Assembly: GCA_051867655.1 (NCBI GenBank)
Contig: JBJDYV010000013.1
Location: forward strand, 1 to 64,000
Source: JAJPXI01 sp051867655
Lineage (GTDB): Bacteria; Bacillota; Clostridia; Oscillospirales; Oscillospiraceae
Length of the DNA stretch: 64,000 bases
Reading direction: 5' to 3'
Under the pieces are notes generated by a model. It had not been told where the DNA came from, made no database searches, and was given only the letters and a program-made list of their open reading frames with translations. Shown piece after piece: positions 7,206-16,264 of this stretch. The translations under genes and the position numbers were made by a program. The number at the start of each line of letters is the position of its first letter. The stretch's first letter is position 1.

Positions 7206-8482
7206 GAGCCCAGTCCCTCCAACTGTTCCAGAAATGCGTTGACCCGGGTGACCATCTGGCCGTCGGCCACGTTGCGGCTGTCGCAGCCGTCGCCGTCCAG
7301 GACCAGGGTGGGGAGCCCCTCCGCCTCAAACCTCTGCTTTGCCAGCTGGGACAGGCCCATGGTCTGCTTGCAGCCCCAGTGACAGAACACAATGACGCCG
7401 TCCGCCCGAGCCTGCTTGGCGGCGCGTAAAGAGGCCTCGATGCGGCGTTCGGCCGCGCCGTTGCAGATGCTGCCCGTCACCCGGCGGGCCATACTCTCGT
7501 AGGGGCGCTCCGGGTCCAGATCACCCAGAAAGTCCACCGCCAGGTCAGTGCCCACCAGCTCACAGCGGTTGGCCCCGTCGAAGATGTCCTTCATGGAATC
7601 CTGCCAGTTAGGCAGGGTGTGCATCCAGAAGACCCGCTTGGGGGTATGGTTGGCGCGCTCCGGGGCCGCGTTGGCCTGTCGGAGCAGCTCCTGCATGTAC
7701 GCCTCACTCTCCGGACGGCCCAGCATGACGTGGGTGGCGATCAGGGAGCACAGCTCGCCGGTCATGGTGGTGGGCAGGGACACCGCCCCCCGCCGGGCCA
7801 GATAGGAGCGGCAGGCCGCCAGGGTGCGCCCGGAGCGGGCCACCGTGTCGCGCAGGGCCTGCTCGTCCAGCTTCCGATGGCACAGGTCCTCCAGCGCCGC
7901 GGTGACAGAGCGCAGCTGGTCGGCCACATAGGCCACCGCGTCGTCATCGTCCCGGTCGGGCACGTCGGTCACGATATGGGGGACCTGATAGAAATCCGCC
8001 AGGCGGCGGAAGGAGAGCTGGTTGGCGTCGCAGGCCAGGGTGGTGTTGGCGATGAGCAGGGGCGCGGGCATGACCCCGGTCTCCGCCATGCCCAGCATGG
8101 TCTTGTGGTAGGAGCAGAAGCTCTCGGGCACGTCACTCGCCTCGGCCCGCTCGGCAAAGACCCGCTGGCAGGCCGTGCAGGCCACGTAGACGGAAAGCCC
8201 CTCCGGGAACATGGGCTGCAGCCCCATGGCGTGCAGGATCTCGCAGGGGAAAAAGATGTTGACCATGACGGACTGCCCGGGACGGCGGAAGGAGTCCACG
8301 ATCGTCCCGGCCACCGCGCCGTTCATGCGGGTATAGGCGCCGCGCACGTCGCCGTCCCCCGCGTGCTTCCCGGAAAAGCGCACCCAGGAATAGGCCGCCT
8401 CCAGCAGCTTGCGGGCGTTCTCCGGCGAGGAGCGCGTCTGCGACTCGATCATTTTCCCCACTGTTTCAATGTATTTTTTCAT
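7202..8482 (-). CDS. 2-hydroxyacyl-CoA dehydratase family (HgdB/DCCP-like) subunit, 426 aa
   Basis: First gene of a two-gene operon. Characteristic parts: the entry motif GQSVMVNIFFPCEILHAMGL, a Cys pair in ACTACQRVF, LACDANQLSFRRLADFYQVP, CHWGCKQTMGLSQLAKQRF, and the terminal VLDGDGCDSRNVADGQMVTR typical of the family. Members bind [4Fe-4S] or double-cubane clusters and reduce acyl-CoAs or small molecules after activation by the ATPase encoded next. ATG 8482 was chosen (GAGG 5 bases upstream) over a TTG 15 bases earlier. Either one half of a 2-hydroxyacyl-CoA dehydratase or a double-cubane protein; I cannot decide. Confidence 0.75.
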   Translation of the reverse strand: MKKYIETVGKMIESQTRSSPENARKLLEAAYSWVRFSGKHAGDGDVRGAYTRMNGAVAGTIVDSFRRPGQSVMVNIFFPCEILHAMGLQPMFPEGLSVYVACTACQRVFAERAEASDVPESFCSYHKTMLGMAETGVMPAPLLIANTTLACDANQLSFRRLADFYQVPHIVTDVPDRDDDDAVAYVADQLRSVTAALEDLCHRKLDEQALRDTVARSGRTLAACRSYLARRGAVSLPTTMTGELCSLIATHVMLGRPESEAYMQELLRQANAAPERANHTPKRVFWMHTLPNWQDSMKDIFDGANRCELVGTDLAVDFLGDLDPERPYESMARRVTGSICNGAAERRIEASLRAAKQARADGVIVFCHWGCKQTMGLSQLAKQRFEAEGLPTLVLDGDGCDSRNVADGQMVTRVNAFLEQLEGLGS

Positions 8483-8517
8483 GGTTACCTCGGCCAAAAA
8501 AGAAGCATTTTGTTCTC

Positions 8518-8545
8518 ATTATAACATTGCGGAGAAAATAAGCAA
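8518..8545 (-). promoter_or_regulatory. Promoter of the dehydratase operon
   Basis: Minus strand: -35 TTGCTT (8545-8540), 16-bp spacer, -10 TATAAT (8523-8518). Confidence 0.65.
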
Positions 8546-8583
8546 GTTTCGAGTTTTGCCCCCGCCGTCCATCCATTTTGCTC

Positions 8584-8641
8584 TTGACAGCAGGTTCCTA
8601 CAGGTGTAGGATACCATTGAAGATACTACCCGTGTAGGAGG
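8584..8641 (+). promoter_or_regulatory. Promoter with BlaI-type operators
   Basis: -35 TTGACA (8584-8589), 17-bp spacer, -10 TAGGAT (8607-8612). Two TACA-n2-TGTA-like palindromes are present: TACAGGTGTA (8599-8608), overlapping the -10, and TACCCGTGTA (8627-8636), between the start site and the ribosome site AGGAGG. This matches the TACA/TGTA operator of BlaI/MecI/CopY repressors and implies autorepression by the first gene. Confidence 0.8.
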
Positions 8642-8650
8642 TTGTTTGCC

Positions 8651-9016
8651 ATGACAAAGCTGTCGGAGCGGGAGTGGACCGTGCTGTCGGCCCTGTGGGA
8701 GTCGGGCGGCGCGGAGCTGGGGGAGCTGGTGCAGCTTCTGCACCCGGAGACTGGCTGGAGCCGGAACACGGTGCTGACCTACCTGACCCGCATGGAGGCC
8801 AAGGGCCTGGTGACCATCGACAAGGGGCGCTACCCCCACATCTACCGGGCGGCGCTGGACCGGGCGGAGTGTCAGGCCCAGGAGCGGCGCAGCTTCCTGC
8901 AGCGGGTCTACCAGGGCTCGGCGGGCGACCTGGTGGCGGCCTTTCTGAAGGAGGAGCCCATCTCCCCGGAGGAGCGGGAAAAGCTGCGCAGACTGCTGGA
9001 CGAGATGGAGGTGTGA
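8651..9016 (+). CDS. BlaI/MecI/CopY-family repressor, 121 aa
   Basis: A winged-helix repressor (LSEREWTVLSALWESGGAEL ... SRNTVLTYLTRMEAKGLV) with a C-terminal dimerisation helix, the usual length for the family. ATG 8651 has AGGAGG 9 bases upstream. BlaI-type repressors bind TACA/TGTA palindromes, two of which lie in its promoter, and are cleaved when the partner MecR1/BlaR1 protease is activated. The partner follows 4 bases downstream. Confidence 0.9.
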   Translation: MTKLSEREWTVLSALWESGGAELGELVQLLHPETGWSRNTVLTYLTRMEAKGLVTIDKGRYPHIYRAALDRAECQAQERRSFLQRVYQGSAGDLVAAFLKEEPISPEEREKLRRLLDEMEV

Positions 9017-9020
9017 GCCC

Positions 9021-10982
9021 ATGACCGACCTGTGGGGCTTTCTGCTCCAGACGCTGACGGCCTCCGGCGCGGCGGTTCTGCTGCTGATCGTCAAGGCCAT
9101 GTTCCGGGATAAGCTGTCGCCCCGGTGGCAGTTTGCCGCCTGGGGCGTGCTGGGGCTGGTGCTGCTCGTCCCGGCAGGACTGGGCGGGCGGTATGTGCTG
9201 GTGAACTGGCCTCTTCTGATCGAGACGGCCAAGACCGCTCTGACCGGGGACTACTCCCTGACCCGCGTCATCGCCCCCATTCCCCTGCCCCGGCTGAACA
9301 TGCCGGGCAGCGCGGTGGAGTGGCTGTACACGGTCTATGTGATCGGGGTGCTGGTCCTGCTCGTCCGGTACCTCATCTCCTACCTCCGCCTGCGGCTGGC
9401 CCTGCGCCGGGGCACCCCCGCCGGTGAAGAGCGGACCACCCGGATCGCGGCGGTAGCGGAGCGGTACGGCCTGACCCCCTGCCGGGCGGTGGAGGTGCCC
9501 GGCCTGTCCTCCGCGTTCCTCTGCGGCGTGTTCCGGCCCGTGCTGGCCCTGCCCGCCGGGGTGGAGGTGGATGACAAGGTGCTCCTCCACGAGCTGCTGC
9601 ACCGCAGGCACCGGGACGCCGCCTGGGGCCTGGTGATTTGCCTGTTCCGGTGCATCCACTGGTGCAATCCCCTGTTGTGGTACTGCGCAAACCGGGCAGG
9701 CAACGACCTGGAGGCCCGCTGCGACCAGCGGGTGCTGGAGCTGCTGGAGGGCGAGGAGCGCCGGGACTACGGCCGCATTCTGCTGTCCATGGCAAATGAT
9801 AAATACGCCCGCGCACCCGGCACCTCCTCCATGGCCAACGGCGGACGGAATATCCGCGCGCGCATCGAGGCCATCGCCCGGTTCAAAAAATACCCGGCGG
9901 GGATGGCCCTGGTGTCGGTGTGCATGGTGATCCTGCTGGCCGCTCCCCTGCTGCTGGGCACCCCCGCCAAAGCGATCTACAACAGCAGCAACCAGCTGAT
10001 GGACGCCCAGGAGATCCCGGTGGCCATGGCCTCCGCCCGGCTGCTGCGCTGCACCACCCCCGCCGGGGCGCTGGACGCCTACGCCAAGTCGGTGCTGGAA
10101 AACAGCGGCTGCTACCGGGCCATGTGCGCACCCCTGGCGGAGCAGGAGGAGATCGCGGACAGCATGCTGCGCATATCCCAGCAAAACCAGTGGTCCCTGT
10201 GGGACAGCGGCCTTCCCTGCTGGCCCGACAAGCAAAGCGGATATGTGATCTACAATCTGGAACCCGCGGGCGAGGACGCCTATGAAGGATTGTTGGTGGT
10301 ACAGTTGTCCGAGCCGCCGGACGGCCCACCAGAAGACAGTGGTGTCTGGCTGGGCGTTCAGCGGGTGCGTACCGAACTGCAGGAGGACCGCTGGGTGGTC
10401 CTTCCCCTGGAGGACTTCCGGACGATGCAGACAAATTGGAGCTATCTCCCCAAATACAACTGCGACGAACTGCCCGCCTACCGCTACGAGGCCCAGGCAG
10501 AAGGGTTTACGATCTCTCTGCGATACCAGACCACCTTTACCGTGGACAGCTATGTGCAGAACAGCACCTGGTTCTCCTCCGCGTCGTCCTTTGACACCAC
10601 GCCCCAGCCCCACGCGGAATTTTCCGCCGGATGCGGGAATTCGCTCTATGCCATTTATACCGGCGACCCGGCAGACAAGGGCGAAATTACCCTCATCGGC
10701 GTATCCATCGCTCCCCTGAAGGAAGACGGGAGCCGCCCGGACCTGCGCGATCCGGGAAGGGGCGATTCCGGCGGGAACAGCACGGACGGCACCAGCTGGG
10801 GCGCCCGGTCTCTGGAAGAAGGTTGGGGCCCGGAGGTGTCGCTGTCCGGCGGCGGCGGCTTCTATGGCGGCGACCCGGAGGACTTGATCCTGCCGGAGGC
10901 CTATGCCGCCGACCTGTACCTCAACGGTGAAAAGGCGGCGGAGCTGACCTTGCTCCCCGTGGAAGGAGGCGCGGCGTCATGA
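9021..10982 (+). CDS. MecR1/BlaR1-type M56 membrane metalloprotease with novel C-terminal domain, 653 aa
   Basis: The N-terminal 290 residues hold three or four membrane helices and the zinc protease motif HELLHRRHRDAAWG (about residue 190) with the downstream NDLEARCDQRVL acidic ligand, as in BlaR1/MecR1, which cleave the cognate repressor on sensing a signal. A further helix (about 293-312) leads to an outward-facing region of about 340 residues. In BlaR1 this position holds a penicillin-binding domain with an SxxK serine; I see no such motif here, and the region is Asp/Pro/Gly-rich, ending in a Gly-rich stretch. The sensed ligand is therefore probably not a beta-lactam. It overlaps the next gene by ATGA. 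Confidence 0.85.
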   Translation: MTDLWGFLLQTLTASGAAVLLLIVKAMFRDKLSPRWQFAAWGVLGLVLLVPAGLGGRYVLVNWPLLIETAKTALTGDYSLTRVIAPIPLPRLNMPGSAVEWLYTVYVIGVLVLLVRYLISYLRLRLALRRGTPAGEERTTRIAAVAERYGLTPCRAVEVPGLSSAFLCGVFRPVLALPAGVEVDDKVLLHELLHRRHRDAAWGLVICLFRCIHWCNPLLWYCANRAGNDLEARCDQRVLELLEGEERRDYGRILLSMANDKYARAPGTSSMANGGRNIRARIEAIARFKKYPAGMALVSVCMVILLAAPLLLGTPAKAIYNSSNQLMDAQEIPVAMASARLLRCTTPAGALDAYAKSVLENSGCYRAMCAPLAEQEEIADSMLRISQQNQWSLWDSGLPCWPDKQSGYVIYNLEPAGEDAYEGLLVVQLSEPPDGPPEDSGVWLGVQRVRTELQEDRWVVLPLEDFRTMQTNWSYLPKYNCDELPAYRYEAQAEGFTISLRYQTTFTVDSYVQNSTWFSSASSFDTTPQPHAEFSAGCGNSLYAIYTGDPADKGEITLIGVSIAPLKEDGSRPDLRDPGRGDSGGNSTDGTSWGARSLEEGWGPEVSLSGGGGFYGGDPEDLILPEAYAADLYLNGEKAAELTLLPVEGGAAS

Positions 10983-11557
10983 CAGACCGGGAGACCTTAT
11001 ACAAGGGCGCGTCCTATGCCGCCTGGGGGTACCTGTTCCTCTATCTGGACATCAACCTGGGCACCGTCAGCATCCTGCCCCGCTTTGTGGGCTGGCTGCT
11101 GTTCCTCGCCGCCATTCAGCGCCTGTCCTCCCAGCGGCGGGACCTGGCCCTGCTGCGTCCCCTGGGCATTTTTCTGGCGGTGTGGAACGGGGCCGACTGG
11201 CTGGCCTCCTGGGCCGGCGCCGACCTGGACGGCCGCTTCCCCGCCCTGGACCTGATCGTGGGCGCGGCGTCCCTGTACTTCCACTTCCAGTTTCTGACCG
11301 ACTGCGCCGCCCTGGCGGCGGAGTACCAGCCGCCGGACCATTCACTGGACCGCCGTCTGCTCCGGCTGCGGACGGTGCAGACCCTGCTGATCACCGCCGT
11401 CACCCTGCTGTGCTACCCGGCCGTGTATTTCGGAGGGGTCTGGGAGTACGCGGCCATCCTCCTGGCGGTGGCCGGCGTCCTGGTGGCCCTATGCCTGATG
11501 GCGGCCCTGTTCGCCCTGCGCAAGCTCTTCCGGGATAACCCGGAAACACTGGAATAG
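10979..11557 (+). CDS. Membrane protein of unknown function, 192 aa
   Basis: Translationally coupled to the M56 sensor gene (ATGA overlap at 10979). About five membrane helices (segments around residues 15-32, 36-50, 60-76, 95-112 and 135-180) with no recognised family. As the last gene of the BlaI-type operon it is the most likely functional output of the sensor or an accessory for it; nothing in the sequence shows a substrate. Confidence 0.7.
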   Translation: MTDRETLYKGASYAAWGYLFLYLDINLGTVSILPRFVGWLLFLAAIQRLSSQRRDLALLRPLGIFLAVWNGADWLASWAGADLDGRFPALDLIVGAASLYFHFQFLTDCAALAAEYQPPDHSLDRRLLRLRTVQTLLITAVTLLCYPAVYFGGVWEYAAILLAVAGVLVALCLMAALFALRKLFRDNPETLE

Positions 11558-11564
11558 GTACAAA

Positions 11565-11602
11565 GAAGCCCCCTGTCGGCCGACAGGGGGCTTCGCTTTT
11601 TT
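11565..11602. terminator. Bidirectional terminator
   Basis: A perfect 15+15 palindrome (11565-11579/11580-11594) followed by GCTTTTTT on the plus strand. It ends the BlaI operon and sits directly behind the converging 5'-nucleotidase gene. Confidence 0.85.
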
Positions 11603-13538
11603 ATCTTCTTCTGCGTCTGCCGCGGTATGCCCGTGGTCCGCCGCCGCCGTATCCACGGCCGTAGCGCCGCTTGCTCTTGCGGCGCACAAGGGCGCACACC
11701 ACCAGCACAATGACCACGATCAGCACTACCAGAATCAGCAGCACCAGCAGGGTGATCCAGTTGGGGGATTTCAGCAGCTGGATGGGGCTCCAGGAGCTAT
11801 AAACCACCTTGCGCCCCTGGGGCGCGGAATACTCTGCGGGGACGGTCCCCAGGCTCTCCAGATAGGAGGCCAGAGCGTACCACTCCTTGACCTCGCTGCC
11901 GTTGACGTTATGGATGATGTGGGCCTCGAAATCGGTGATCTCATTGCCGTCGGCGTCCTTGGGGGTGATGGTCAGCAGGCCGAAGGACTTGGCGTTGACC
12001 GCGCCCAGCATCTGGGCGGAGTACAATCCAGTGACCACCCGGTAGAGCTTATCCTTCTCCAGGGGGATCACCGTGCCGTCGGACAGCACCTGGCCGCATT
12101 CCGTGACCTTGTTGAAAATCATACGGTTGGTGTTGTAGGTCCAGGTCATGCCCGAGGTGTAGAGCTGGGCGGCGGGCATCAGGGGGGTAACCGAGGCGTC
12201 CACCTCAAAGGCGTCCTTCAGCTCGTCCCCGGTCAGGTAGACCGACACCAGGGGGTAGCCCGGCGTGCCGTCCGCCCCCGAGCCCAGGGAGGAGACGTTG
12301 AAGGCGTCGGACACGGTGATGTCCCCCGCGGCAAAGGAGCCGCGGATGACGCCGGAGGCCACCACCGCGAAGTCCACGGGAACGTAGTCCTTCCCCTCCG
12401 CCTGCTGCACCGCGTAAATGTAGCTGTCGGTGATCAGGCTGCCCAGGCTGTCGTCCTCCTGGGTATGGGAGAACTGGCTGATGGGCGTGAAGTCAAAATC
12501 AGACGTGGCCAGCACCTGGTCGAAGGTATAGCCGTAATCGGACAGGTACTCCTCCTCCACCCGGGTCTGGAACTTCTCCGCCAGGGCGGAAATGGACGGG
12601 TCTTCGGCCACCGTCTCATCCACGGGGATCAGGCGGTAGTCCTCCAGGGAAACCGCGCCGTCACTTCCCTTGGTCACGGTCAGCACGCCCAGGTTTTGGG
12701 TGTACTCGCCGCAGGAGACGATCAGGGTGTTGTTGACCTGGATGGGCTCGGTCAGGGTGGTGTGGGTGTGGCCGGAGATGATGACGTCGATGCCGTCCAC
12801 CGCCTTGGCCAGCTCATAGTCCTCCCCTTTCCCGTTCTCGGTACCCGAGTGGGACAGGCAGATGATAAAGTCGGGGTCCTCGTGCTCCTCCAGATAGGCC
12901 ACCGTGCGCTGGGCGGCGTCGGCAATGGGTTCAAACTCCATGCCGGACATGGGCGCGCACTCGTCGGCGTCCACACCCAGCACGCCGAACACGGCGATGC
13001 GCAGGCCGTCCCGCTCCACGATGGCATAGTCGCTGATACCGTAGGTCTGCCAGGCCTCCCAGGAGGCCGTGTCGCTCTTGGGGGGCTTGTAGTTGGCCTG
13101 CACCAGGGCGGGCAGCTTGTCTCCGCTCGCCGCGGCGCTCTCCAGCATCTGGGCCAGGCCCGCGGCACGGAAGTCGAACTCGTGGTTGCCCAGGGTGGTC
13201 ACGTCAATGTCCATGGCGCCCATCAGCCGCAGCTCGGGGGCCTGGGTGGTGTAAATGGTCTGATACAGAGTGCCCATGGAGAAGTCGCCGCCGTCCAGGG
13301 TGACGGTGGGATAGGCGGAGCTGGCCCGCTCCTGCTTCAGCAGGGTGGCCACACGGGTGAAGCCGCCGTACTCCCCGCCCCCTTCGGCGGGGGACGGCAG
13401 CACATGGTCGTGCATGTCGTGGGTGAACAGGATGGTCAGCCCCGTCTCCTCTCCCCCGGCCGGCTCGGCCAGGGCGGGCAGCGCGGCGGAACACAGGATG
13501 ACCAGGGCAGCCAGGAACGCGGTCAGTCGTTTCTTCAT
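11601..13538 (-). CDS. Cell-surface 5'-nucleotidase/2',3'-cyclic phosphodiesterase family, membrane anchored, 645 aa
   Basis: Signal peptide (MKKRLTAFLAALVILCSAALPALA), then a calcineurin-like metallophosphatase domain with all metal motifs: TILFTHDMHDH, LDGGDFSMG, TTLGNHEFDF, CLSHSG and SGHTHTTL. Residues about 330-560 form the 5'-nucleotidase C-terminal domain that binds the nucleoside (LGSLITDSYIYAVQQA). A helix (WITLLVLLILVVLIVVIVLVV) near residue 600 anchors it, followed by a cytoplasmic tail rich in Arg and Gly ending RRRRR. Hydrolyses extracellular nucleotides or related phosphoesters. ATG 13538 overlaps the upstream stop (ATGA). The tail resembles that of the DacF-type protein at 42671. 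Confidence 0.85.
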   Translation of the reverse strand: MKKRLTAFLAALVILCSAALPALAEPAGGEETGLTILFTHDMHDHVLPSPAEGGGEYGGFTRVATLLKQERASSAYPTVTLDGGDFSMGTLYQTIYTTQAPELRLMGAMDIDVTTLGNHEFDFRAAGLAQMLESAAASGDKLPALVQANYKPPKSDTASWEAWQTYGISDYAIVERDGLRIAVFGVLGVDADECAPMSGMEFEPIADAAQRTVAYLEEHEDPDFIICLSHSGTENGKGEDYELAKAVDGIDVIISGHTHTTLTEPIQVNNTLIVSCGEYTQNLGVLTVTKGSDGAVSLEDYRLIPVDETVAEDPSISALAEKFQTRVEEEYLSDYGYTFDQVLATSDFDFTPISQFSHTQEDDSLGSLITDSYIYAVQQAEGKDYVPVDFAVVASGVIRGSFAAGDITVSDAFNVSSLGSGADGTPGYPLVSVYLTGDELKDAFEVDASVTPLMPAAQLYTSGMTWTYNTNRMIFNKVTECGQVLSDGTVIPLEKDKLYRVVTGLYSAQMLGAVNAKSFGLLTITPKDADGNEITDFEAHIIHNVNGSEVKEWYALASYLESLGTVPAEYSAPQGRKVVYSSWSPIQLLKSPNWITLLVLLILVVLIVVIVLVVCALVRRKSKRRYGRGYGGGGPRAYRGRRRRR

Positions 13539-15070
13539 TTCGTCTCCTCCGGTGTACGGGCAATTTTGACGCAGACGGCGATCACGCCGAACAGGAACCA
13601 GAACAGGAACATGTTCCGGGGATAGAACCAGGTGTATTCCGCCAGGGAGATCAGCAAAATGCCGCACAGGGCGGAGATAGCGGCGGAGAGCATGATCTTC
13701 AGCTTCCGGTCGGTGCTGTGGACAAAGGCCTTCACGCCCGCCTTCAGCTGGCCGAGAACAGCCGCCAGGTAGGCCAGCAGGCCGAGGAAGCCCACCTCCG
13801 CCCACATCTGCAGGTAGTTGTTATGGGTGTGGATGGGGTAATTGCCGTCCGACATGGGGGGATACTGCTGGAAGACCTTCTTCATAATGTCGTTGCCCAG
13901 GCCCACGCCCCGCCAGCCGTAGTCCTTCAGCAGCTGGCCCGTGGACTCCCAGATGGAGAAGCGGTAGCGGGTGGAGGAGTCCTCCATATTGCCGATGGTC
14001 AGAACGCGGTTGTAAATGCTCTCGGGCAGGAAGGGGATGGCGATGATGCCCACCACCAGAATGACCGGCACCAGCCGCCAGTTCTGGAAGGCGAAGAACA
14101 GCACCACGGCGAGTACCAGTCCGATCCAGCCGGAGCGGGAGTAGGTGAAGCCGATGGCGGCCACCGACACGCCCAGCACCACCAGGGCCAGGAACTTCCC
14201 GCCGAAGGTGCGGGCGTTGATCAGCAGGGCCAGCATCAGGGGGGTCAGCATGACCAGGATCTCGGCAAAGTTGTTGGGGTTGTCGAAGAAGGAGTAAATG
14301 CGTCCGGGCATCCCGGCGTTCAGGATCAGGTCCTGCTGGGAGGCCACCACATCCACGCCCACATAGCCCTGATAGCAGCCGTACAGGGCGGCCAGCAGAA
14401 GGCCCGCGCCCACCAGGGCCACCATCAGCTGGAGCTGGCTGTACCGCTTGATGCTGCTGACCATCAGCAGCACGATCAGGAAGCACGTCACATGGAACAG
14501 GAAGAAGCGCAGGGACAGGGACGTGGACAGGGAGGCCGCCAGGCCGTAGAAAATGAAGCCCGCGTACAGGATCAGGTAGGGCCCCAGGCGCTCCACCTGC
14601 AGCCGCTGCCGGGCGCGGTTCATGCAGCCCACCAGGAACAGGGCGGTGACCAGCACCACGCCCAGGAAGCCGTAGGTGTTGTTCCACATGTCATGGGGCA
14701 CGCAGAGCATGACCAGCAGAACCAGCCCCAGGGGCAGCCAGGCCGCGCCGCCCAGGGCGGACAGGGCCCGGAAGGTCACGCTGCCATCCCAGAGACCCCG
14801 GGAGATCTTATAGATCCACTTGAACAGGGCACAGGGGATGTTGACCACCGCGGTGACCACCCGGCAGAGAATGCTCTCCGGCCAGGTGCGCAGGATCACG
14901 CCGTCCCGGGCCACGAAGCGGCACACCGCGCTGTCTCCGGCGCAGGTGCGCACCGCCCGCTCGGCACGCCGGAACCAGCGGCCGACGGCGCTTTGGCTCC
15001 AGAGCCCCAGCAGGCCCCTCCAGAGGTACACAATAAATTGAATGACAACGCTGTTTGCCGCGATCGCCAT
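13535..15070 (-). CDS. O-antigen ligase/Wzy-like polymerase membrane protein, 511 aa
   Basis: A polytopic protein with roughly ten or more helices and the large external loop typical of the Wzy_C/O-antigen-ligase family, ending in the conserved HTHNNYLQMWAEVGFLGLLAYL segment (about residue 425), whose His is important in ligases. The first 90 residues are an Arg-rich extension. In a Gram-positive spore former it most likely polymerises or transfers a surface polysaccharide. It follows the glycosyltransferase gene by 4 bases and overlaps the 5'-nucleotidase gene, so all three are one surface-related transcript. Confidence 0.8.
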   Translation of the reverse strand: MAIAANSVVIQFIVYLWRGLLGLWSQSAVGRWFRRAERAVRTCAGDSAVCRFVARDGVILRTWPESILCRVVTAVVNIPCALFKWIYKISRGLWDGSVTFRALSALGGAAWLPLGLVLLVMLCVPHDMWNNTYGFLGVVLVTALFLVGCMNRARQRLQVERLGPYLILYAGFIFYGLAASLSTSLSLRFFLFHVTCFLIVLLMVSSIKRYSQLQLMVALVGAGLLLAALYGCYQGYVGVDVVASQQDLILNAGMPGRIYSFFDNPNNFAEILVMLTPLMLALLINARTFGGKFLALVVLGVSVAAIGFTYSRSGWIGLVLAVVLFFAFQNWRLVPVILVVGIIAIPFLPESIYNRVLTIGNMEDSSTRYRFSIWESTGQLLKDYGWRGVGLGNDIMKKVFQQYPPMSDGNYPIHTHNNYLQMWAEVGFLGLLAYLAAVLGQLKAGVKAFVHSTDRKLKIMLSAAISALCGILLISLAEYTWFYPRNMFLFWFLFGVIAVCVKIARTPEETK

Positions 15071-15074
15071 ACAC

Positions 15075-16178
15075 TCAGTCCTTTACAGCTTTTTGATAAA
15101 CGCCCCAGGTGGCCTGGCACATCTTACCCACCTCGAACTTGTCCGCCACGGTACGCAGGGCGCCCGCGGCGCAGGAGGCGCGGTAGTCGCCGTCCTCCAG
15201 CATCTTTTTCATGGCCTGGGCCATGGACTCGGGGTCGTTGTACACCACCAGCGCGCCGCAGTCGGCGTCGGGGGGCACAATGTCCCGGTTGCCGCCCATG
15301 TCGGTGACGATGACGGGCAGCCCGGCGGCCATGGCCTCGATAATCAGGAAGGACAGGGCCTCGTGCCGGGAGGAGTTGATGTAAATGTCGCTGCCCTTGT
15401 ACAGGTTCTTGATATCCTTGCGGAATCCGGCGAAGATGACCTTGTCCTCCAGGCCCAGGGTCTTGACCTGCTCCCTGGTCGGCTCCAGCAGGGGGCCGTC
15501 TCCGGCCAGCACCATGGTGAAGGGCACGTCGGTGATCTCGGTCAGGCGCTTCAGGGAGTCCACCAGGTAGGCGTGGCCCTTGTCGTCGGCAAAGCGGGAG
15601 GCGCAGAGCATGACCAGCCGGTCCTCCGGGATGCCGAACTCGGCGCGCATGGTGGACGCGGAGCGCTCGCCCGCCCAGACGTCCATGTCCACGGCGTTGA
15701 ACACGACCTGGATGCGCTCCCCGCTCCAGCCGTTGGCGATCAACTGCTCCTTGCCCTTGTTGCACACGGCGATCATCTGGTCCTGCCGCTTGTCCATCCA
15801 GCGGTTGGACAGACGGGTGATCGCGTTATTCGCCAGGACGAAATGGTTGGTGTACACCACCTTGATTTTCTTGTTGTACCGCTTGGCCAGAAGGGCGGTG
15901 TAGTGCTCCCGCAGGTAGTGGCAGTGGATCAGATCGATGTCCCACTTCTCGCACAATTGCGCCAGGGCCCTGGCCGCCTTGAAGTCAAAGCGGCTGACCA
16001 TCTCAATCCGTTCGGTGGGCACGCCCAGCTCGGCCATGCGCTCCACCAGCAGGCCGCCCTCGTTGTAAACAAAGTAGGGTTCCACCTCTTTGCCGCCCAA
16101 ATATTTCACCAGGGTCTCCACATAGCGCTCGGTCCCCGCCTTGCCGGCGAAGTTGAGCAGATAGAGCACTTTCATCAT
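15075..16178 (-). CDS. GT4-family glycosyltransferase, 367 aa
   Basis: Two Rossmann domains of a GT-B enzyme: N-terminal KVLYLLNFAGKAGTERYVETL and C-terminal FAGFRKDIKNLYKGSDIYINSSRHEALSFLIIEAMAAG, with the family's conserved ExxxE-like EALSFLIIEAMA nucleotide-sugar motif, and GDGPLLEPTREQV. Transfers a sugar from an NDP-sugar to a lipid-linked or surface glycan, probably feeding the adjacent O-antigen-ligase-like protein. Two consecutive ATG codons (16178, 16175) start the gene, with GGGGGAAC upstream. Confidence 0.85.
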   Translation of the reverse strand: MMKVLYLLNFAGKAGTERYVETLVKYLGGKEVEPYFVYNEGGLLVERMAELGVPTERIEMVSRFDFKAARALAQLCEKWDIDLIHCHYLREHYTALLAKRYNKKIKVVYTNHFVLANNAITRLSNRWMDKRQDQMIAVCNKGKEQLIANGWSGERIQVVFNAVDMDVWAGERSASTMRAEFGIPEDRLVMLCASRFADDKGHAYLVDSLKRLTEITDVPFTMVLAGDGPLLEPTREQVKTLGLEDKVIFAGFRKDIKNLYKGSDIYINSSRHEALSFLIIEAMAAGLPVIVTDMGGNRDIVPPDADCGALVVYNDPESMAQAMKKMLEDGDYRASCAAGALRTVADKFEVGKMCQATWGVYQKAVKD

Positions 16179-16200
16179 CGGAAGGGTTCCCCCTTTTCAC

Positions 16201-16230
16201 AAAATTAGGGTGGATCTTGCGATCCACCCT
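16201..16230 (-). terminator. Terminator after metK
   Basis: On the minus strand a 10-bp stem (16230-16221 with 16216-16207) with a 4-nt loop is followed by AATTTT. It separates metK from the glycosyltransferase; some readthrough may supply the downstream genes because no strong promoter is visible between them. Confidence 0.75.
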
Positions 16231-16264
16231 ATATTGTACCTGAAATAAATCGGTTTGTCCACGA

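Noticed and set aside
8483..8497. TTG start 15 bases upstream for the dehydratase subunit
   Set aside because: ATG 8482 has GAGG at a usable distance and begins MKKYIETVGK, the typical start of the family.
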